64,000 nucleotides of DNA from Methylocaldum sp. 14B (GCF_002005105.1 NZ_MSCV01000040.1:1-64000); one strand, 5' to 3'. Shown: positions 38,150 to 48,096, counted from the first letter of the stretch. Translations and numbers: made by a program. Notes: generated by a model from the letters alone, not told the origin.

Positions 38150-38716
38150 ATGAAGTTCCATAAAACCCCACTCGAAGGCGCTTACCTGATAGAACTGGAA
38201 AAACGCGGCGACGACCGAGGCTTTTTCGCCCGCGTTTTTTGCGAAAAAGAATTTGGCGACGCAGGTCTCGAAACACAGTTCGTGCAGATTAACAATTCAC
38301 GAAGCAGCAAGAAGGGGACCCTGCGAGGGTTGCACTATCAGTTGCCTCCCGCGGCGGAGGTCAAGGTGGTGCGCGCCATAAAGGGGGCGCTTTATGATGT
38401 CATTGTCGATTTGAGAGCGGGTTCGCCCACGTTCGGCAAATGGTTCGGCGCTGAACTCAATGAAGACAATCGTCTCATGATGTACGTGCCGCGTGGATTC
38501 GCACATGCTTTTGTAACTTTAACCGATGACGTCGAAGCCTTCTATTTGTCGGGTGCATTCTATTCGCCTGAGAATGAGCGCGGTCTGCGCTATAACGATC
38601 CGGCGATCAATATTGAGTGGCCGATACAGCCGGTGGAAATTTCAGATAAGGACCGGAACTGGCCGGACCTCGACCCAGAGTTTCACGGCATCGAACTCAT
38701 GCGGGGTCTCAAATGA
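38150..38716 (+). CDS. rfbC: dTDP-4-dehydrorhamnose 3,5-epimerase-like RfbC
   Basis: A 188-residue cupin epimerase. GTLRGLHYQ contains catalytic His62, and KVVRAIKGALYDVIVDLR with Y-P-GFAHAFV-L match the RfbC family. The context (rfbF, two SDRs) suggests that the true substrate is a CDP-linked 4-keto sugar rather than a dTDP one. It overlaps the next gene by four bases. Confidence 0.88.
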   Translation: MKFHKTPLEGAYLIELEKRGDDRGFFARVFCEKEFGDAGLETQFVQINNSRSSKKGTLRGLHYQLPPAAEVKVVRAIKGALYDVIVDLRAGSPTFGKWFGAELNEDNRLMMYVPRGFAHAFVTLTDDVEAFYLSGAFYSPENERGLRYNDPAINIEWPIQPVEISDKDRNWPDLDPEFHGIELMRGLK

Positions 38717-39636
38717 AAATCCTGCTAACCGGCGCCAGTTCGTTCACCGGTTACTGGTTTGCCAAGGCGCTTTCGGAGGCAGGGTATCATGTCGTGGCGC
38801 CGCTAAGGGGCAATCTCGATTCATATACACAAGGCGCGCGGGCCGAGCGGGTGCGGCGTCTTATGACCATTGCGGAGACCGTCGGCGATTGCGCTTTCGG
38901 CGGTACGCGTTTTGTGGATCTGGTGCGGACCGGCGGCTACGACCTTTTGTGCCATCACGCCGCCCGTGTCGGCGATTATCGCAGTCCCGATTTCGATATT
39001 GCCGGCGCGCTCGCTGAGAACACAGCGAATCTGCGCAGTGTGCTCGCGACGCTTGCCGGAGGCGGCCTCAAAGGCGTCGTGCTCACCGGCAGCGTTTTCG
39101 AGCCGAACGAAGGGGCGGGAAATACTCCCCTTGTTGCTTTCTCATCCTACGGACTGTCAAAGGGGCTAACCGCGGCTGTCGTACACCACCGCTGCCATGA
39201 AATCGGACTGTCCTTCCATAAATTTGTAATTCCGAATCCCTTTGGTCCCCTGGAGGAACCGCGCTTTTGTGCGTATCTAATGCGCACCTGGAAGGCTGGA
39301 GAGACCGCGCGCGTCAACACCCCGGATTATGTGCGCGACAACATCCTCGTCGGACTCCTTGCGAAGACGTATGTGCGATATCTTGGTGAAGTCGCTTCTG
39401 GCACCGCTACGGCTAAGCTCAATCCGAGTGGTTATGTGGAAACGCAAGGTGCTTTTGCAAAACGCTTTGCGGCAGAAATGCGCCCACGTCTAGGTCTAGA
39501 ATGCACCCTCGAGCTGGCGACGCAGACGGAGTTTTCCGAACCTTTGATGCGAGTGAATACAGACTCCGCAGCGCACTATGTCGAAGACTGGGACGAACAG
39601 ATGGCATGGGACGCGGTAGCTGAAGCATACCAGTAG
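38713..39636 (+). CDS. NAD-dependent epimerase/reductase (SDR)
   Basis: A 307-residue SDR. The cofactor loop is TGASSFTGYW (6-15), with LTGSVFEP at about 124-131 and Tyr146-x3-Lys150 in YGLSK. It starts within the rfbC stop (ATGA), so the two are translationally coupled. It is likely the final 4-keto reductase or epimerase of the CDP-sugar route. Confidence 0.8.
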   Translation: MKILLTGASSFTGYWFAKALSEAGYHVVAPLRGNLDSYTQGARAERVRRLMTIAETVGDCAFGGTRFVDLVRTGGYDLLCHHAARVGDYRSPDFDIAGALAENTANLRSVLATLAGGGLKGVVLTGSVFEPNEGAGNTPLVAFSSYGLSKGLTAAVVHHRCHEIGLSFHKFVIPNPFGPLEEPRFCAYLMRTWKAGETARVNTPDYVRDNILVGLLAKTYVRYLGEVASGTATAKLNPSGYVETQGAFAKRFAAEMRPRLGLECTLELATQTEFSEPLMRVNTDSAAHYVEDWDEQMAWDAVAEAYQ

Positions 39637-39690
39637 GACCGAGTTAACCAGGATGAAATCCCGTATGCGGATACAAAGCCGGAGTATGAA

Positions 39691-40752
39691 GTGGTATCAG
39701 AAAAAGAGCCTTTCCCGATTATCTGCATCGGCCAAATGAAAGCCGGAACGACTTGGCTGTATGAACTTTTCCGCTATTTTACCGATATATGGCGCGCACC
39801 GGTTAAGGAACTGCACTTTCTTGACGTGTATGGACAAGTTGGAGCAACAACCATAGATCAACGCCTAAACTTCGACGTAAATCGTGGAAATCAGGCTTTT
39901 CTAGGTCTCAGTGAAGCCATCTGGCGACCCGAATTGAACGCTCTTGTTGACCAATTCGATGCTCTCAAGGGATATCCATTGTGTGAAGCGACAATAACAG
40001 AGCTTAAATGGTGGAGAGTTTTCCTTTTTGGCGATCGCGACTGGAGTTGGTATGACGAACTATTTCGCTGGCCTTCACCAAAAAGCTTTGTAGACATAAC
40101 CCCTACGTATGATGCGTGCCCAGATGAAATAATTAGTCTTTTGTCGCAGAAGATGCCACATGTGCGGATTATCTTCCTGCTTCGCAATCCTTTAAGCCGC
40201 CTGGTTTCGCATTTTTGCTGGGGAAATAAACATAAGGAACCCGTGGCGAAACTAATATCTGATTGGAAACTTTTTCAAAAGCTTCTGAACGGCAGAGATG
40301 TTGACTATGGTGTACGCTGTTCTTTCGAAGGTATGCTTGCGCACTCTAGTTCGAATGAAAACTTAAAAAAATGGGTTAACCATATACCTGAAAATCGGAT
40401 ATTCGTCGGATTCCTTGACGATATCGTAAATCATCAGGACGAATTCATTTCTTCTTTAGCAGATTTTCTAGTTTCTGGTTTTGTTTTGCCATCGGGTGGG
40501 TTCTTGCCGCCGGTCAATAGTACGGATAAGCCGGTCCAGGTGGATTCCCGAGTTATCGAGTGGCTTGCAGATTGGTCTGAGCGAGAGGCTCGTGCGTTGA
40601 ATCATTATTTTGGAGTGCTACCACAATGGTGGGCCCAAGATATAGCGCGGTTGCGAGGCACGCTTGGAAACAACATTATGGAGTGGGACTACAAAGGATT
40701 TGCACCACCCAACCTACCGTTTAGTAGTGGGGTCTTAAGTTACAGAACCTAA
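39691..40752 (+). CDS. Sulfotransferase family protein
   Basis: A 353-residue protein. The PAPS 5'-phosphosulfate loop is IGQMKAGTTWLYELF (13-27), and the 3'-phosphate region is IIFLLRNPLSRLVSHF, with the conserved Arg and Ser. It would add sulfate to a glycan or lipid. The start is GTG at 39691, preceded by GGAG at 39681. Nearby ATG codons are out of frame. It implies a sulfated polysaccharide or surface lipid. Confidence 0.85.
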   Translation: MVSEKEPFPIICIGQMKAGTTWLYELFRYFTDIWRAPVKELHFLDVYGQVGATTIDQRLNFDVNRGNQAFLGLSEAIWRPELNALVDQFDALKGYPLCEATITELKWWRVFLFGDRDWSWYDELFRWPSPKSFVDITPTYDACPDEIISLLSQKMPHVRIIFLLRNPLSRLVSHFCWGNKHKEPVAKLISDWKLFQKLLNGRDVDYGVRCSFEGMLAHSSSNENLKKWVNHIPENRIFVGFLDDIVNHQDEFISSLADFLVSGFVLPSGGFLPPVNSTDKPVQVDSRVIEWLADWSEREARALNHYFGVLPQWWAQDIARLRGTLGNNIMEWDYKGFAPPNLPFSSGVLSYRT

Positions 40753-40850
40753 TGAAGTGATGCTGCGGCTTTCCTGGGTTGAATTCAACAAGAGTTGACT
40801 GGCTGAATACATAGGGCGATGCAACGTCCAGCTTGGAAAGATTTAATATT

Positions 40851-42248
40851 ATGCTAGGACAGTTTACTGTTAACCTAGAAGTCGTCGGCACCTGCAATCT
40901 GAGGTGCCCGTCGTGCCCAGTTGGCAATTTTGGTAAGGCTCGTGTCGCGGGATCGATTGGTGGGACGATGGACGTAGCTCTGTTCGGCAAGATTCTTGAG
41001 AAACTTCAAGCGGAACTGCTGGGTCGCTACTCCGATGTATTTCTTGCACTCTATAGTTGGGGTGAGCCCTTAATACACCCTAAGATCGGCCAACTCGTCT
41101 CAATGAGCCGGCAGGCTGGTTTCCGGGTCGGACTGTCTTCGAACCTGAACTTCACGCGCAACCTAGAATCTGCAATTGCCGCTGGTCCCGACGAATTCGT
41201 CGTCAGCCTTTCGGGTTTCTTTCAAGACAACTACAAACAAAGCCACACAAACGGCGACATTGAGGACGTCAAAGTAAACTTACGCACTCTCTCTGACCTC
41301 ATTACACGCCACGGTTACCGAACCAAAGTATTCCTACACTACCACTGTTACACACACAATTCTGGCGACGATATTGTCTTTATGGCTCAGTTGTGCGAGG
41401 AATTGCGGTTCACATTTATACCAGGCATTGCTTACTACATGCCTGTTGAGAATATGCTTAAAGCAACCCGGGGTGATTTACCTGAGGCCGATAGTGACAT
41501 CGTCGAAAAACTGTTGGTGCCCATATCTGATCAGCTGAAAATTGCTTCGGCGCATGCAAAGGATAGTACTACCTGTGAACTGGTTGAAAACCGGATTGAT
41601 ATCGATGTAGACGGTGCTGTTAAGCTTTGTTGCTCATCGTTTGATCGGGCTAACAACGTCGCGCATGACTACCTCTCCTCGTCATTTACGGAAATTCAAT
41701 CTAGGCGTGCCAAGGCGTTACTCTGCGGTCCTTGCATGGATCAAGGCATCTATAGAGTCTATACGCTAAAGGATTACTCGACTTGGCGACAGTTGGCAAA
41801 TGAGAGACTCGCGGATATCGATAGTCCATTACGCTTCACCGATACCGGAGAACGCATCGAAGGCGTCGAAGGCGAAATACCCCTTCTTTCAGCCGCAGTG
41901 CGGCTCATGAATGATGGGAATCTCGACGATGCTCGATCCACAAAGTGTCGACTGGATGCGCTGATCGAACGGAAGTACGGCGCCGCCGCAACTACTATTT
42001 CTGGAATAATGATGCGGCTCCGTGATGGGCAAAAATTACTCGGAGCGCGCCTACCACAAAATCCACTCTTATATTTCTTCATCGAGGCTGCCCTGCTGCG
42101 AAATCTCGAAGGAAGGCCGGAAGAATCTAGGTTGCTTTTGCAGGAACTTCAAGTTCTTGCTGACATTCTCACCGACAATGTGGAGTATAGACCTCATATT
42201 GAAGCATTGCGCCCGATAATCGATGATTGGTTCAGCTTACCAGTCTAA
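40851..42248 (+). CDS. Radical SAM protein with C-terminal cysteine motif
   Basis: The motif Cys15-x3-Cys19-x2-Cys22 (CNLRCPSC) binds the SAM-coordinating iron-sulfur cluster. YSWGEPLIHPKI is the usual glycine motif. Cysteines in CELVEN, KLCCSS and CGPCMDQ in the second half look like a SPASM-type auxiliary cluster. After about residue 330 comes a helical tail. The ATG at 40851 follows GGAAAG; a TTG at 40833 would add six residues. It may modify a sugar or a small peptide. The substrate is unknown. Confidence 0.8.
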   Translation: MLGQFTVNLEVVGTCNLRCPSCPVGNFGKARVAGSIGGTMDVALFGKILEKLQAELLGRYSDVFLALYSWGEPLIHPKIGQLVSMSRQAGFRVGLSSNLNFTRNLESAIAAGPDEFVVSLSGFFQDNYKQSHTNGDIEDVKVNLRTLSDLITRHGYRTKVFLHYHCYTHNSGDDIVFMAQLCEELRFTFIPGIAYYMPVENMLKATRGDLPEADSDIVEKLLVPISDQLKIASAHAKDSTTCELVENRIDIDVDGAVKLCCSSFDRANNVAHDYLSSSFTEIQSRRAKALLCGPCMDQGIYRVYTLKDYSTWRQLANERLADIDSPLRFTDTGERIEGVEGEIPLLSAAVRLMNDGNLDDARSTKCRLDALIERKYGAAATTISGIMMRLRDGQKLLGARLPQNPLLYFFIEAALLRNLEGRPEESRLLLQELQVLADILTDNVEYRPHIEALRPIIDDWFSLPV

Positions 42249-42348
42249 CAGAAGAATCTATCTAATATGATTACTCGACCGTACGGACAAATTCTCTGCT
42301 TTTTGAAATCGGGGCCAAACAACCCGTGACGCGAACGGAAATAATGCA

Positions 42349-44001
42349 ATGAATTATTCAGAAAAGTTAAGTACAAATATGGGATGTTCAAGTGCGGTTG
42401 ATAATACCTATTCATTTATATGGAGCGATGGCGCGGCAATAGAATTAACGTGTTTTGCTTGTGGCATAAAAGAGTTCATGCCACATGTGATTACCGTGCC
42501 ACATGTAGTTCCATCACTCGGTTGCGTTGCCTTTTATAAATGCAAAAGATGCAATTCACTGACTGCCAAGGCAGATAAATTTGGAGACTATCTCTGCGAC
42601 GAGGCTAGCGCTGCAGATGCCTACATTCCTGTCTGTTACACCGACTATTATCTGCATGTCGGAGCTGGTATTGATAGCATGGTACGCAATATTCAGCAGA
42701 CAAATCCGTCCGCGCATATGACTTTACTTGATGTCGGTTGTGGATTCGGTTTTACTCTCGATTATTGGAAGGAAATTATTGGAGGCGAAGGAGTTGGTCT
42801 CGAAGCTGGAGCTTATGGTAAGATTGGCGAATCCTTGCTTGGCGTGACAATCTATCCGAAGTATCTGAACGAAGAAATCGAAGAAATCAAGGGGCGTCGT
42901 TTTGATCGAGTTAATTCATCGGAAGTTATAGAACATACTGACGATCCACTATCATTCCTACGTGACATCAAAGGCTATCTTGCAAATAATGGCGTGCTTA
43001 TTTTAACGACACCGCATGCGGATTTTATCCAAGAGAATAATGTTGGCAGTATCATGTTAGCGGCACTAAGCCCTGGTATGCACAGAGGGCTTTTTAGCCA
43101 ACATGCTCTTACAGAGTTGCTGCACAAAAGCGGATTTGCCTATCATGAAGTACGAGTCGAAAACGAAAAACTAGTTGCTTTTGCCTCAAATACACCGTTG
43201 ATACTCTGTACCGACAGTCAGGGTGAACGAGAGTGCTATATAACATACCTGCGCAAAAAAGTTGCCAATACTAATAGTGGTGCACTTGGTCTCGGTTTTT
43301 CATATCGTATATTTAAGGAGTTGATTAATGACGGCTATTTTGAAGAATCATTGCCTATTGGGAAACAAATCGTTTTCGGCATAAAGCAAGAATACGGACT
43401 CGATGTTACTGATTTGGACTCGTGTCGCGAAACTTTGCTCCGCTGCGCCTCGTTTGAGGAATACACACAAATTGCCCCGTTCTTTCTTCCCTGTTTTTTG
43501 TTTTACGCTGCAATGGCTGCCCGCCATGGCCATGCTATCGAATCCATGGACGCAGTTGAGGCCTTCGCATGCGCCGCCGCATTATGCGAAGATGCGCAAC
43601 GGGTTGCTCCTCTTTTTTCACAGGAGGCGGCATCGCTATATTGGCCCGCGGTGTTCGAGGAAGCCTGTGCAAAGTTGATTGCTGGTGATCGTGAAGTTGC
43701 GTTTGTGCTTTTCGAGCGGGTGCAACGTGGGCCAACGGAAGATCGGCCTTATCTCGCCTATACATCTAGGCCAAAGATTCTCGCTTTGCGTGCCATGGTA
43801 CAAGCCGGTGTAGCGATCTTGCAAATGAATAAACCCGAAGAAGCGATGGGAATTTTTCGCCGCGCCCTTTTGCAGCTGAACCTTGATTCGAATGCCGACA
43901 TCTGTCGCGAAGCTATCTCTTTATGGAAGGTTGCGCGAGCACAAGCAGAAGCAGTATTGCCTGATTGGACCTCTATCTTCACATCTAAAGAACACCAATA
44001 A
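42349..44001 (+). CDS. Zinc-ribbon class I methyltransferase with helical tail
   Basis: A 550-residue protein with three parts. The N-terminal zinc-ribbon has CFAC and CKRC. A methyltransferase domain follows with LLDVGCGFGFTLDYWKE, EVIEHTDDPLSFLRDI and GVLILTTPH. From about residue 310 there is a helical region with TPR-like character. The layout resembles the C-methyltransferases of sugar pathways, but only loosely. It follows the radical SAM gene, and the two may act together. Confidence 0.75.
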   Translation: MNYSEKLSTNMGCSSAVDNTYSFIWSDGAAIELTCFACGIKEFMPHVITVPHVVPSLGCVAFYKCKRCNSLTAKADKFGDYLCDEASAADAYIPVCYTDYYLHVGAGIDSMVRNIQQTNPSAHMTLLDVGCGFGFTLDYWKEIIGGEGVGLEAGAYGKIGESLLGVTIYPKYLNEEIEEIKGRRFDRVNSSEVIEHTDDPLSFLRDIKGYLANNGVLILTTPHADFIQENNVGSIMLAALSPGMHRGLFSQHALTELLHKSGFAYHEVRVENEKLVAFASNTPLILCTDSQGERECYITYLRKKVANTNSGALGLGFSYRIFKELINDGYFEESLPIGKQIVFGIKQEYGLDVTDLDSCRETLLRCASFEEYTQIAPFFLPCFLFYAAMAARHGHAIESMDAVEAFACAAALCEDAQRVAPLFSQEAASLYWPAVFEEACAKLIAGDREVAFVLFERVQRGPTEDRPYLAYTSRPKILALRAMVQAGVAILQMNKPEEAMGIFRRALLQLNLDSNADICREAISLWKVARAQAEAVLPDWTSIFTSKEHQ

Positions 44002-44204
44002 ACATCAAACAAATCTCTGGTAAAAGGCTTTAATATGTTTTTTCCAAGCGAGATTGATAGATACATGTTGAGAGTGTAGAGAAACGCTTAACTCGAAAAT
44101 TCAGTTTATGTGCAACCAACGAGTTACCGACCCGAAATTGCTCAAAAGTAGGGTTTTTCTCCAGTCTCGTTAGATCTATAACCGTTTCCTGAGACCAAAA
44201 TCCT

Positions 44205-45365
44205 ATGAGGGGCTTTATCCTTCGCGTCGTGCTTGTGTCTATTTGCTTTCTTTTTGATATCTGGTCATATCTCACCGATTTACCTCGTGTATTTTTCGGT
44301 AAACGGAAAAATTATGATGGCCTCTTCCACAAGATTGAGGAGACAGGAGCGGAACGGCTCGCGTTCGTCACGCCGCACCCTACTAATATCCTTCAATTCT
44401 CAATACGCCACCTTGTAGAAGCACTTCTTGCTAATCATTACACCGTCGTTGTTGCCGTCGCGAAGGACGAGGTCGCGGCGTGGCTCAAAGAAGAGTTTCC
44501 GCAAGTTCACATCATTCCCCGTGAAATGCGTGGCCGCGATTTTGGCGTATGGAAAGCATTGATTCTGGCCTTACTAAGGCGGCAGATTCTCGCAAGAAGG
44601 GTAAAGAATCTCATCCTTGTCAACGACAGTCTCTATTTCAACAAGCATACGACCGCGTTGATTGAGAGTGTGACGAATTGCGGCAAACACTGGGCATGCC
44701 TATATGAAAGTTATGTACCGGTTTATCATGCGCAATCGTTTCTTATCATGCTCGACAATAATGCGCTGAACAGCGTGCACTTCAGGAAATACTGGGACAG
44801 CTATTTACCCTTCGATGGCCGCCATCACACAATCGTTAAGGGAGAGTTTGGCTTGAGTAGAGCTTTGACGAAAGCGGCCTCCCTGCCATTTTCTGTAGTG
44901 ACCTCAAGATCTCTTTCCCAACGGATTGATGAGACTAATACGAAGGACATGACCTCTCTCATGTCTGTCTTGTTCTTAAATGCTCAGCTTGTTATGCAAT
45001 ATCCTGAGCAGTTAAGGAGGATTGGAACGTTCCTAGGCATTGTGTCTGAGACCGGTCGCTCTGTTGACAGACAGGACATTTCCTTCGATTGGATCAAACA
45101 TTTTTTGAATGAATTACTTATCAAAAGCTGCGAACTAGGCAATCCGACGCACACTATTGGTCTTGTCGCCAATCAACTCCTGAACATGCCCATAAAACGC
45201 GATCTTGCCTTTCGAGGAACATACCAGATTGCCGATATCCTTCGGTTGGCGCGTGGTTACTCGGAAGAAGAGCTTGCCGCGATGGGCGAGGATCTGAGGG
45301 CGAGAGCACTTCCGGTCTCGGTGCGTGGGTTCAACCGCCTTTTGTTCAAAGCCGGTCGCATTTGA
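44205..45365 (+). CDS. RgpF-like rhamnan synthesis family protein
   Basis: A 386-residue protein. A hydrophobic N-terminus is followed by blocks typical of the rhamnan synthesis F domain: RGRDFGVWKALI, NLILVNDSLYF, a long FLIMLDNNALNS-HFRKYWDSY and IVKGEFGLSRAL. Members are glycosyltransferases that build rhamnose-type backbones. Here it probably transfers a deoxysugar, perhaps the CDP-sugar product. Confidence 0.72.
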   Translation: MRGFILRVVLVSICFLFDIWSYLTDLPRVFFGKRKNYDGLFHKIEETGAERLAFVTPHPTNILQFSIRHLVEALLANHYTVVVAVAKDEVAAWLKEEFPQVHIIPREMRGRDFGVWKALILALLRRQILARRVKNLILVNDSLYFNKHTTALIESVTNCGKHWACLYESYVPVYHAQSFLIMLDNNALNSVHFRKYWDSYLPFDGRHHTIVKGEFGLSRALTKAASLPFSVVTSRSLSQRIDETNTKDMTSLMSVLFLNAQLVMQYPEQLRRIGTFLGIVSETGRSVDRQDISFDWIKHFLNELLIKSCELGNPTHTIGLVANQLLNMPIKRDLAFRGTYQIADILRLARGYSEEELAAMGEDLRARALPVSVRGFNRLLFKAGRI

Positions 45366-45381
45366 CCCGAGGTTCCATTCG

Positions 45382-46161
45382 ATGCCGTCTGTTGCTACAT
45401 CACTCTTCTCCGCTCTTATGCATTGGCCGGTCTGGCTGTGGTTTGGGCGTCAGGACATACGCTCGCGCTATCGTGGTTCGCTTTTAGGACCGCTTTGGCT
45501 GGTGCTTAATTTAGGCATTCTAGTTGCTACATTGTCCCTCATTTATGCGACGGTTTTCGATTTGCCGCTCGATGTCTATATGCCACATGTGACGACCGGT
45601 TTCCTCGCCTGGTGGTTCATCGCTGGAGCAATGACAGATTCCTGTACCGCCTTTACTACAAATGCTCAGATCATCCGTAACTTGCCCTTACCGCTCGGGA
45701 TCCATGTGCTGCGGGTGCTAACACGTAACGGTCTGCTCATGGCGCATAATTTCATCGTTTATCTCATCGTCGCTATCGCCTTCGGTATTTGGCCGAATTT
45801 CAACACACTGCTCGTTCTGCCAGGGCTCTTGCTCGTCTTTAGCCTGCTGTTCACGATGGGCTTGTTACTCGCCATCGTCTGTGCACGCTTTCGCGACGTA
45901 CCACATATAGTGACCAGCATCGTGCAAGTGGTTATGTTTATTACCCCGATCATGTTTTTGAAAGACATGCTGGCGCGCAAGGCAATTCTCGCTGAGGCCA
46001 ATCCCTTTTATCACATGATTGAAGCGATCCGCGCACCTCTCCTTGGCCACGCACCGGAAATGCTTACCTGGGGCTTCCTTGTTTCCGCTAATCTCGTTTC
46101 CGCATTTGTCGCAGCATGGCTCATGCGCCGCGCTGGCCATCGCGTTCCCTATTTGGTGTAA
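45382..46161 (+). CDS. wzm: Polysaccharide ABC exporter permease (Wzm-like)
   Basis: A 259-residue ABC-2 membrane protein with six hydrophobic segments and the start FGRQDIRSRYRGSLLGPLWLVLN, a hallmark of polysaccharide exporters of the KpsM/Wzm type. The ATG at 45382 is 16 bases after the previous stop and has GAGG upstream; a GTG at 45325 would lie inside the previous gene. It forms the exporter with the next gene. Confidence 0.92.
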   Translation: MPSVATSLFSALMHWPVWLWFGRQDIRSRYRGSLLGPLWLVLNLGILVATLSLIYATVFDLPLDVYMPHVTTGFLAWWFIAGAMTDSCTAFTTNAQIIRNLPLPLGIHVLRVLTRNGLLMAHNFIVYLIVAIAFGIWPNFNTLLVLPGLLLVFSLLFTMGLLLAIVCARFRDVPHIVTSIVQVVMFITPIMFLKDMLARKAILAEANPFYHMIEAIRAPLLGHAPEMLTWGFLVSANLVSAFVAAWLMRRAGHRVPYLV

Positions 46162-46163
46162 GA

Positions 46164-46916
46164 ATGTCTAGAACGCACCTTACCGTAGAAGCCGTTTCGC
46201 TGGCTTTCCGAGTCTATGGCGTAGGCGGACAGTCCCTCAAAAAAGAGCTAATCTCCTTTGGCACGGGTGGTCGGCTTGGGCGCGATGCGGGTAATCATTT
46301 CGTCGTTCAGGCGATTTCTTCACTTTCTTTCGATTTGCATGAGGGCGACCGGCTAGGTATTGTCGGCGCTAATGGTTCGGGTAAATCGACCTTGTTGCGT
46401 ATCCTCGCTGGAATCTATCGACCACAACAAGGGCATGTGAGCGCCAAGGGCCGTATCTCGGCGATTATCGATCCATCCGTTGCACTTGATCCTTACGCTA
46501 CCGGATACGAGAACATTCGGTCCCGTGCCATTCTGCTTGGCGTCGCCAGGCACAATCATGAGGCATTCGCCGAGAAGGTCGCGGCCATATCCGAGCTTGG
46601 AGATTATCTCGCTATGCCCGTTCACACCTATTCGTCGGGCATGTTGATGCGGCTTAATTTCGCATTATCGATCTCCATCGAACCTGACATATTGCTGCTC
46701 GATGAATGGCTGAGCGTGACTGACCAGTCCTTCAGTGCTAGAGCGGAGGCGCACATGAGCGCACTGGTAGACAAGTCACGCATTCTGGTGCTGGCCTCAC
46801 ACAACCTTGATTTGCTAGAGCGTGTCTGTAATCGCGGTCTTTATCTTGATGGCGGTCAAGCCCGATTTATGGGGTCAATGGCTGATACGCTCGCCGCTTA
46901 TAAGGCATGCCCCTAA
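46164..46916 (+). CDS. wzt: Polysaccharide ABC exporter ATPase (Wzt-like)
   Basis: A 250-residue ATPase. Walker A is GANGSGKST (68-76), the signature is YSSGMLMRLNFALS and Walker B is DILLLDEW. It lacks the C-terminal carbohydrate-binding domain of long Wzt proteins, so it is of the short KpsT/TagH-like type. ATG at 46164, two bases after wzm. It powers export of the finished glycan. Confidence 0.93.
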   Translation: MSRTHLTVEAVSLAFRVYGVGGQSLKKELISFGTGGRLGRDAGNHFVVQAISSLSFDLHEGDRLGIVGANGSGKSTLLRILAGIYRPQQGHVSAKGRISAIIDPSVALDPYATGYENIRSRAILLGVARHNHEAFAEKVAAISELGDYLAMPVHTYSSGMLMRLNFALSISIEPDILLLDEWLSVTDQSFSARAEAHMSALVDKSRILVLASHNLDLLERVCNRGLYLDGGQARFMGSMADTLAAYKACP

Positions 46917-47061
46917 GGAGAGGAACCAAATCAGCTACCACCCGTTCTGCGCGTGATAGCTGATTTTGAAGATTCGGGTTTGCAGATCAAGTAGTCTCAT
47001 GCCGAGGCTCCGTGAACATGAGAACTCCTTTGCTCTTCAATAGCTGAGCAAATTCCATATT

Positions 47062-48096
47062 ATGGATTCTATGTCTAAGATCGCTGTCATCATCGTCAGC
47101 TGGAATTCCGGTACCCTCTTAAGGAAATGCCTATCGTCGCTCCAAAAGCAGACATTCCAGGAGTTTCGCACGATAGTTATACATAATGGCGAATTTGACG
47201 ATTCTCTAGTGAGCGCTCAATCTGCGCTGGAATCTGCTGAAATCATTTGTTTGGGCGAAAATAAAGGTTTTGCTGGTGGGAATAATGTGGCAGCCCAGCT
47301 AGTAAAAGACAAGGAGTGCGATTGGATCGCTCTGTTAAATCCAGATGCATTTCCGGAGCCGGACTGGCTCGATAATCTACTCAAGGCAACAATTAATTAT
47401 CCGGAATATTCGTTTTTCGGAAGCCGTTTAGTAGTCGCTAATAACCCAAAACTGCTAGATGGTGTCGGGGACGCGTATCATACGAGTGGATTAGTGTGGC
47501 GGCGGGGGCATGGGTCTACAGCAATAGATAGCTATGCGGAACCCGAAGAGATTTTCTCTCCTTGTGCGGCTGCGGCGCTTTATCATAAAGATGCCTTCCT
47601 AGATGTGGGTGGCTTTGATGAGGATTATTTCTGCTATGTGGAGGATGTAGATCTAGGTTTCCGCATGCGTCTTGCCGGATATCGCTGCCTTTATGTACCT
47701 GATGCTGTAGTTGCACACGTTGGTTCAGCTTCAACGGGCCAGCACAGTGACTTCTCGGTTTACCATGGCCATCGCAATATCGTATGGACATATATAAAAA
47801 ATATGCCATCTGTTTTATTTTGGATTTATCTTCCACAACATCTGATTTTGAATATCTCAAGTATAATTTGGTTTGCTCTTCTTGGTCAGGGCCGAGTGAT
47901 ATTAAATGCAAAAATAGACGCTATAAAAGGCATTCCAGCCATGCTGAAAAAGCGTAAAGCCATTCAACGTACTCGGAAGGTCAAGTCTTTAGATATCAGA
48001 GGAATAATGGATAAGGGACTTCTGGCACCGCTCGAATTGTTCAGGCTACGAAACAAGATTGCTAATTTCGTCAATAAAGTGGTCATTAGTGGATAA
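47062..48096 (+). CDS. GT2-family glycosyltransferase
   Basis: A 344-residue GT-A glycosyltransferase. It opens VIIVSWNSGTLLRKCLSSL and has GENKGFAGGNNVAAQ, LLNPDAFPEPDWL and GGFDEDYFCYVEDVDLGFRMRLAGY, the pattern of rhamnosyltransferase-like GT2 enzymes. C-terminal hydrophobic segments suggest membrane association. It is the last plus-strand gene of the island, separated from wzt by 145 bases. Confidence 0.88.
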   Translation: MDSMSKIAVIIVSWNSGTLLRKCLSSLQKQTFQEFRTIVIHNGEFDDSLVSAQSALESAEIICLGENKGFAGGNNVAAQLVKDKECDWIALLNPDAFPEPDWLDNLLKATINYPEYSFFGSRLVVANNPKLLDGVGDAYHTSGLVWRRGHGSTAIDSYAEPEEIFSPCAAAALYHKDAFLDVGGFDEDYFCYVEDVDLGFRMRLAGYRCLYVPDAVVAHVGSASTGQHSDFSVYHGHRNIVWTYIKNMPSVLFWIYLPQHLILNISSIIWFALLGQGRVILNAKIDAIKGIPAMLKKRKAIQRTRKVKSLDIRGIMDKGLLAPLELFRLRNKIANFVNKVVISG

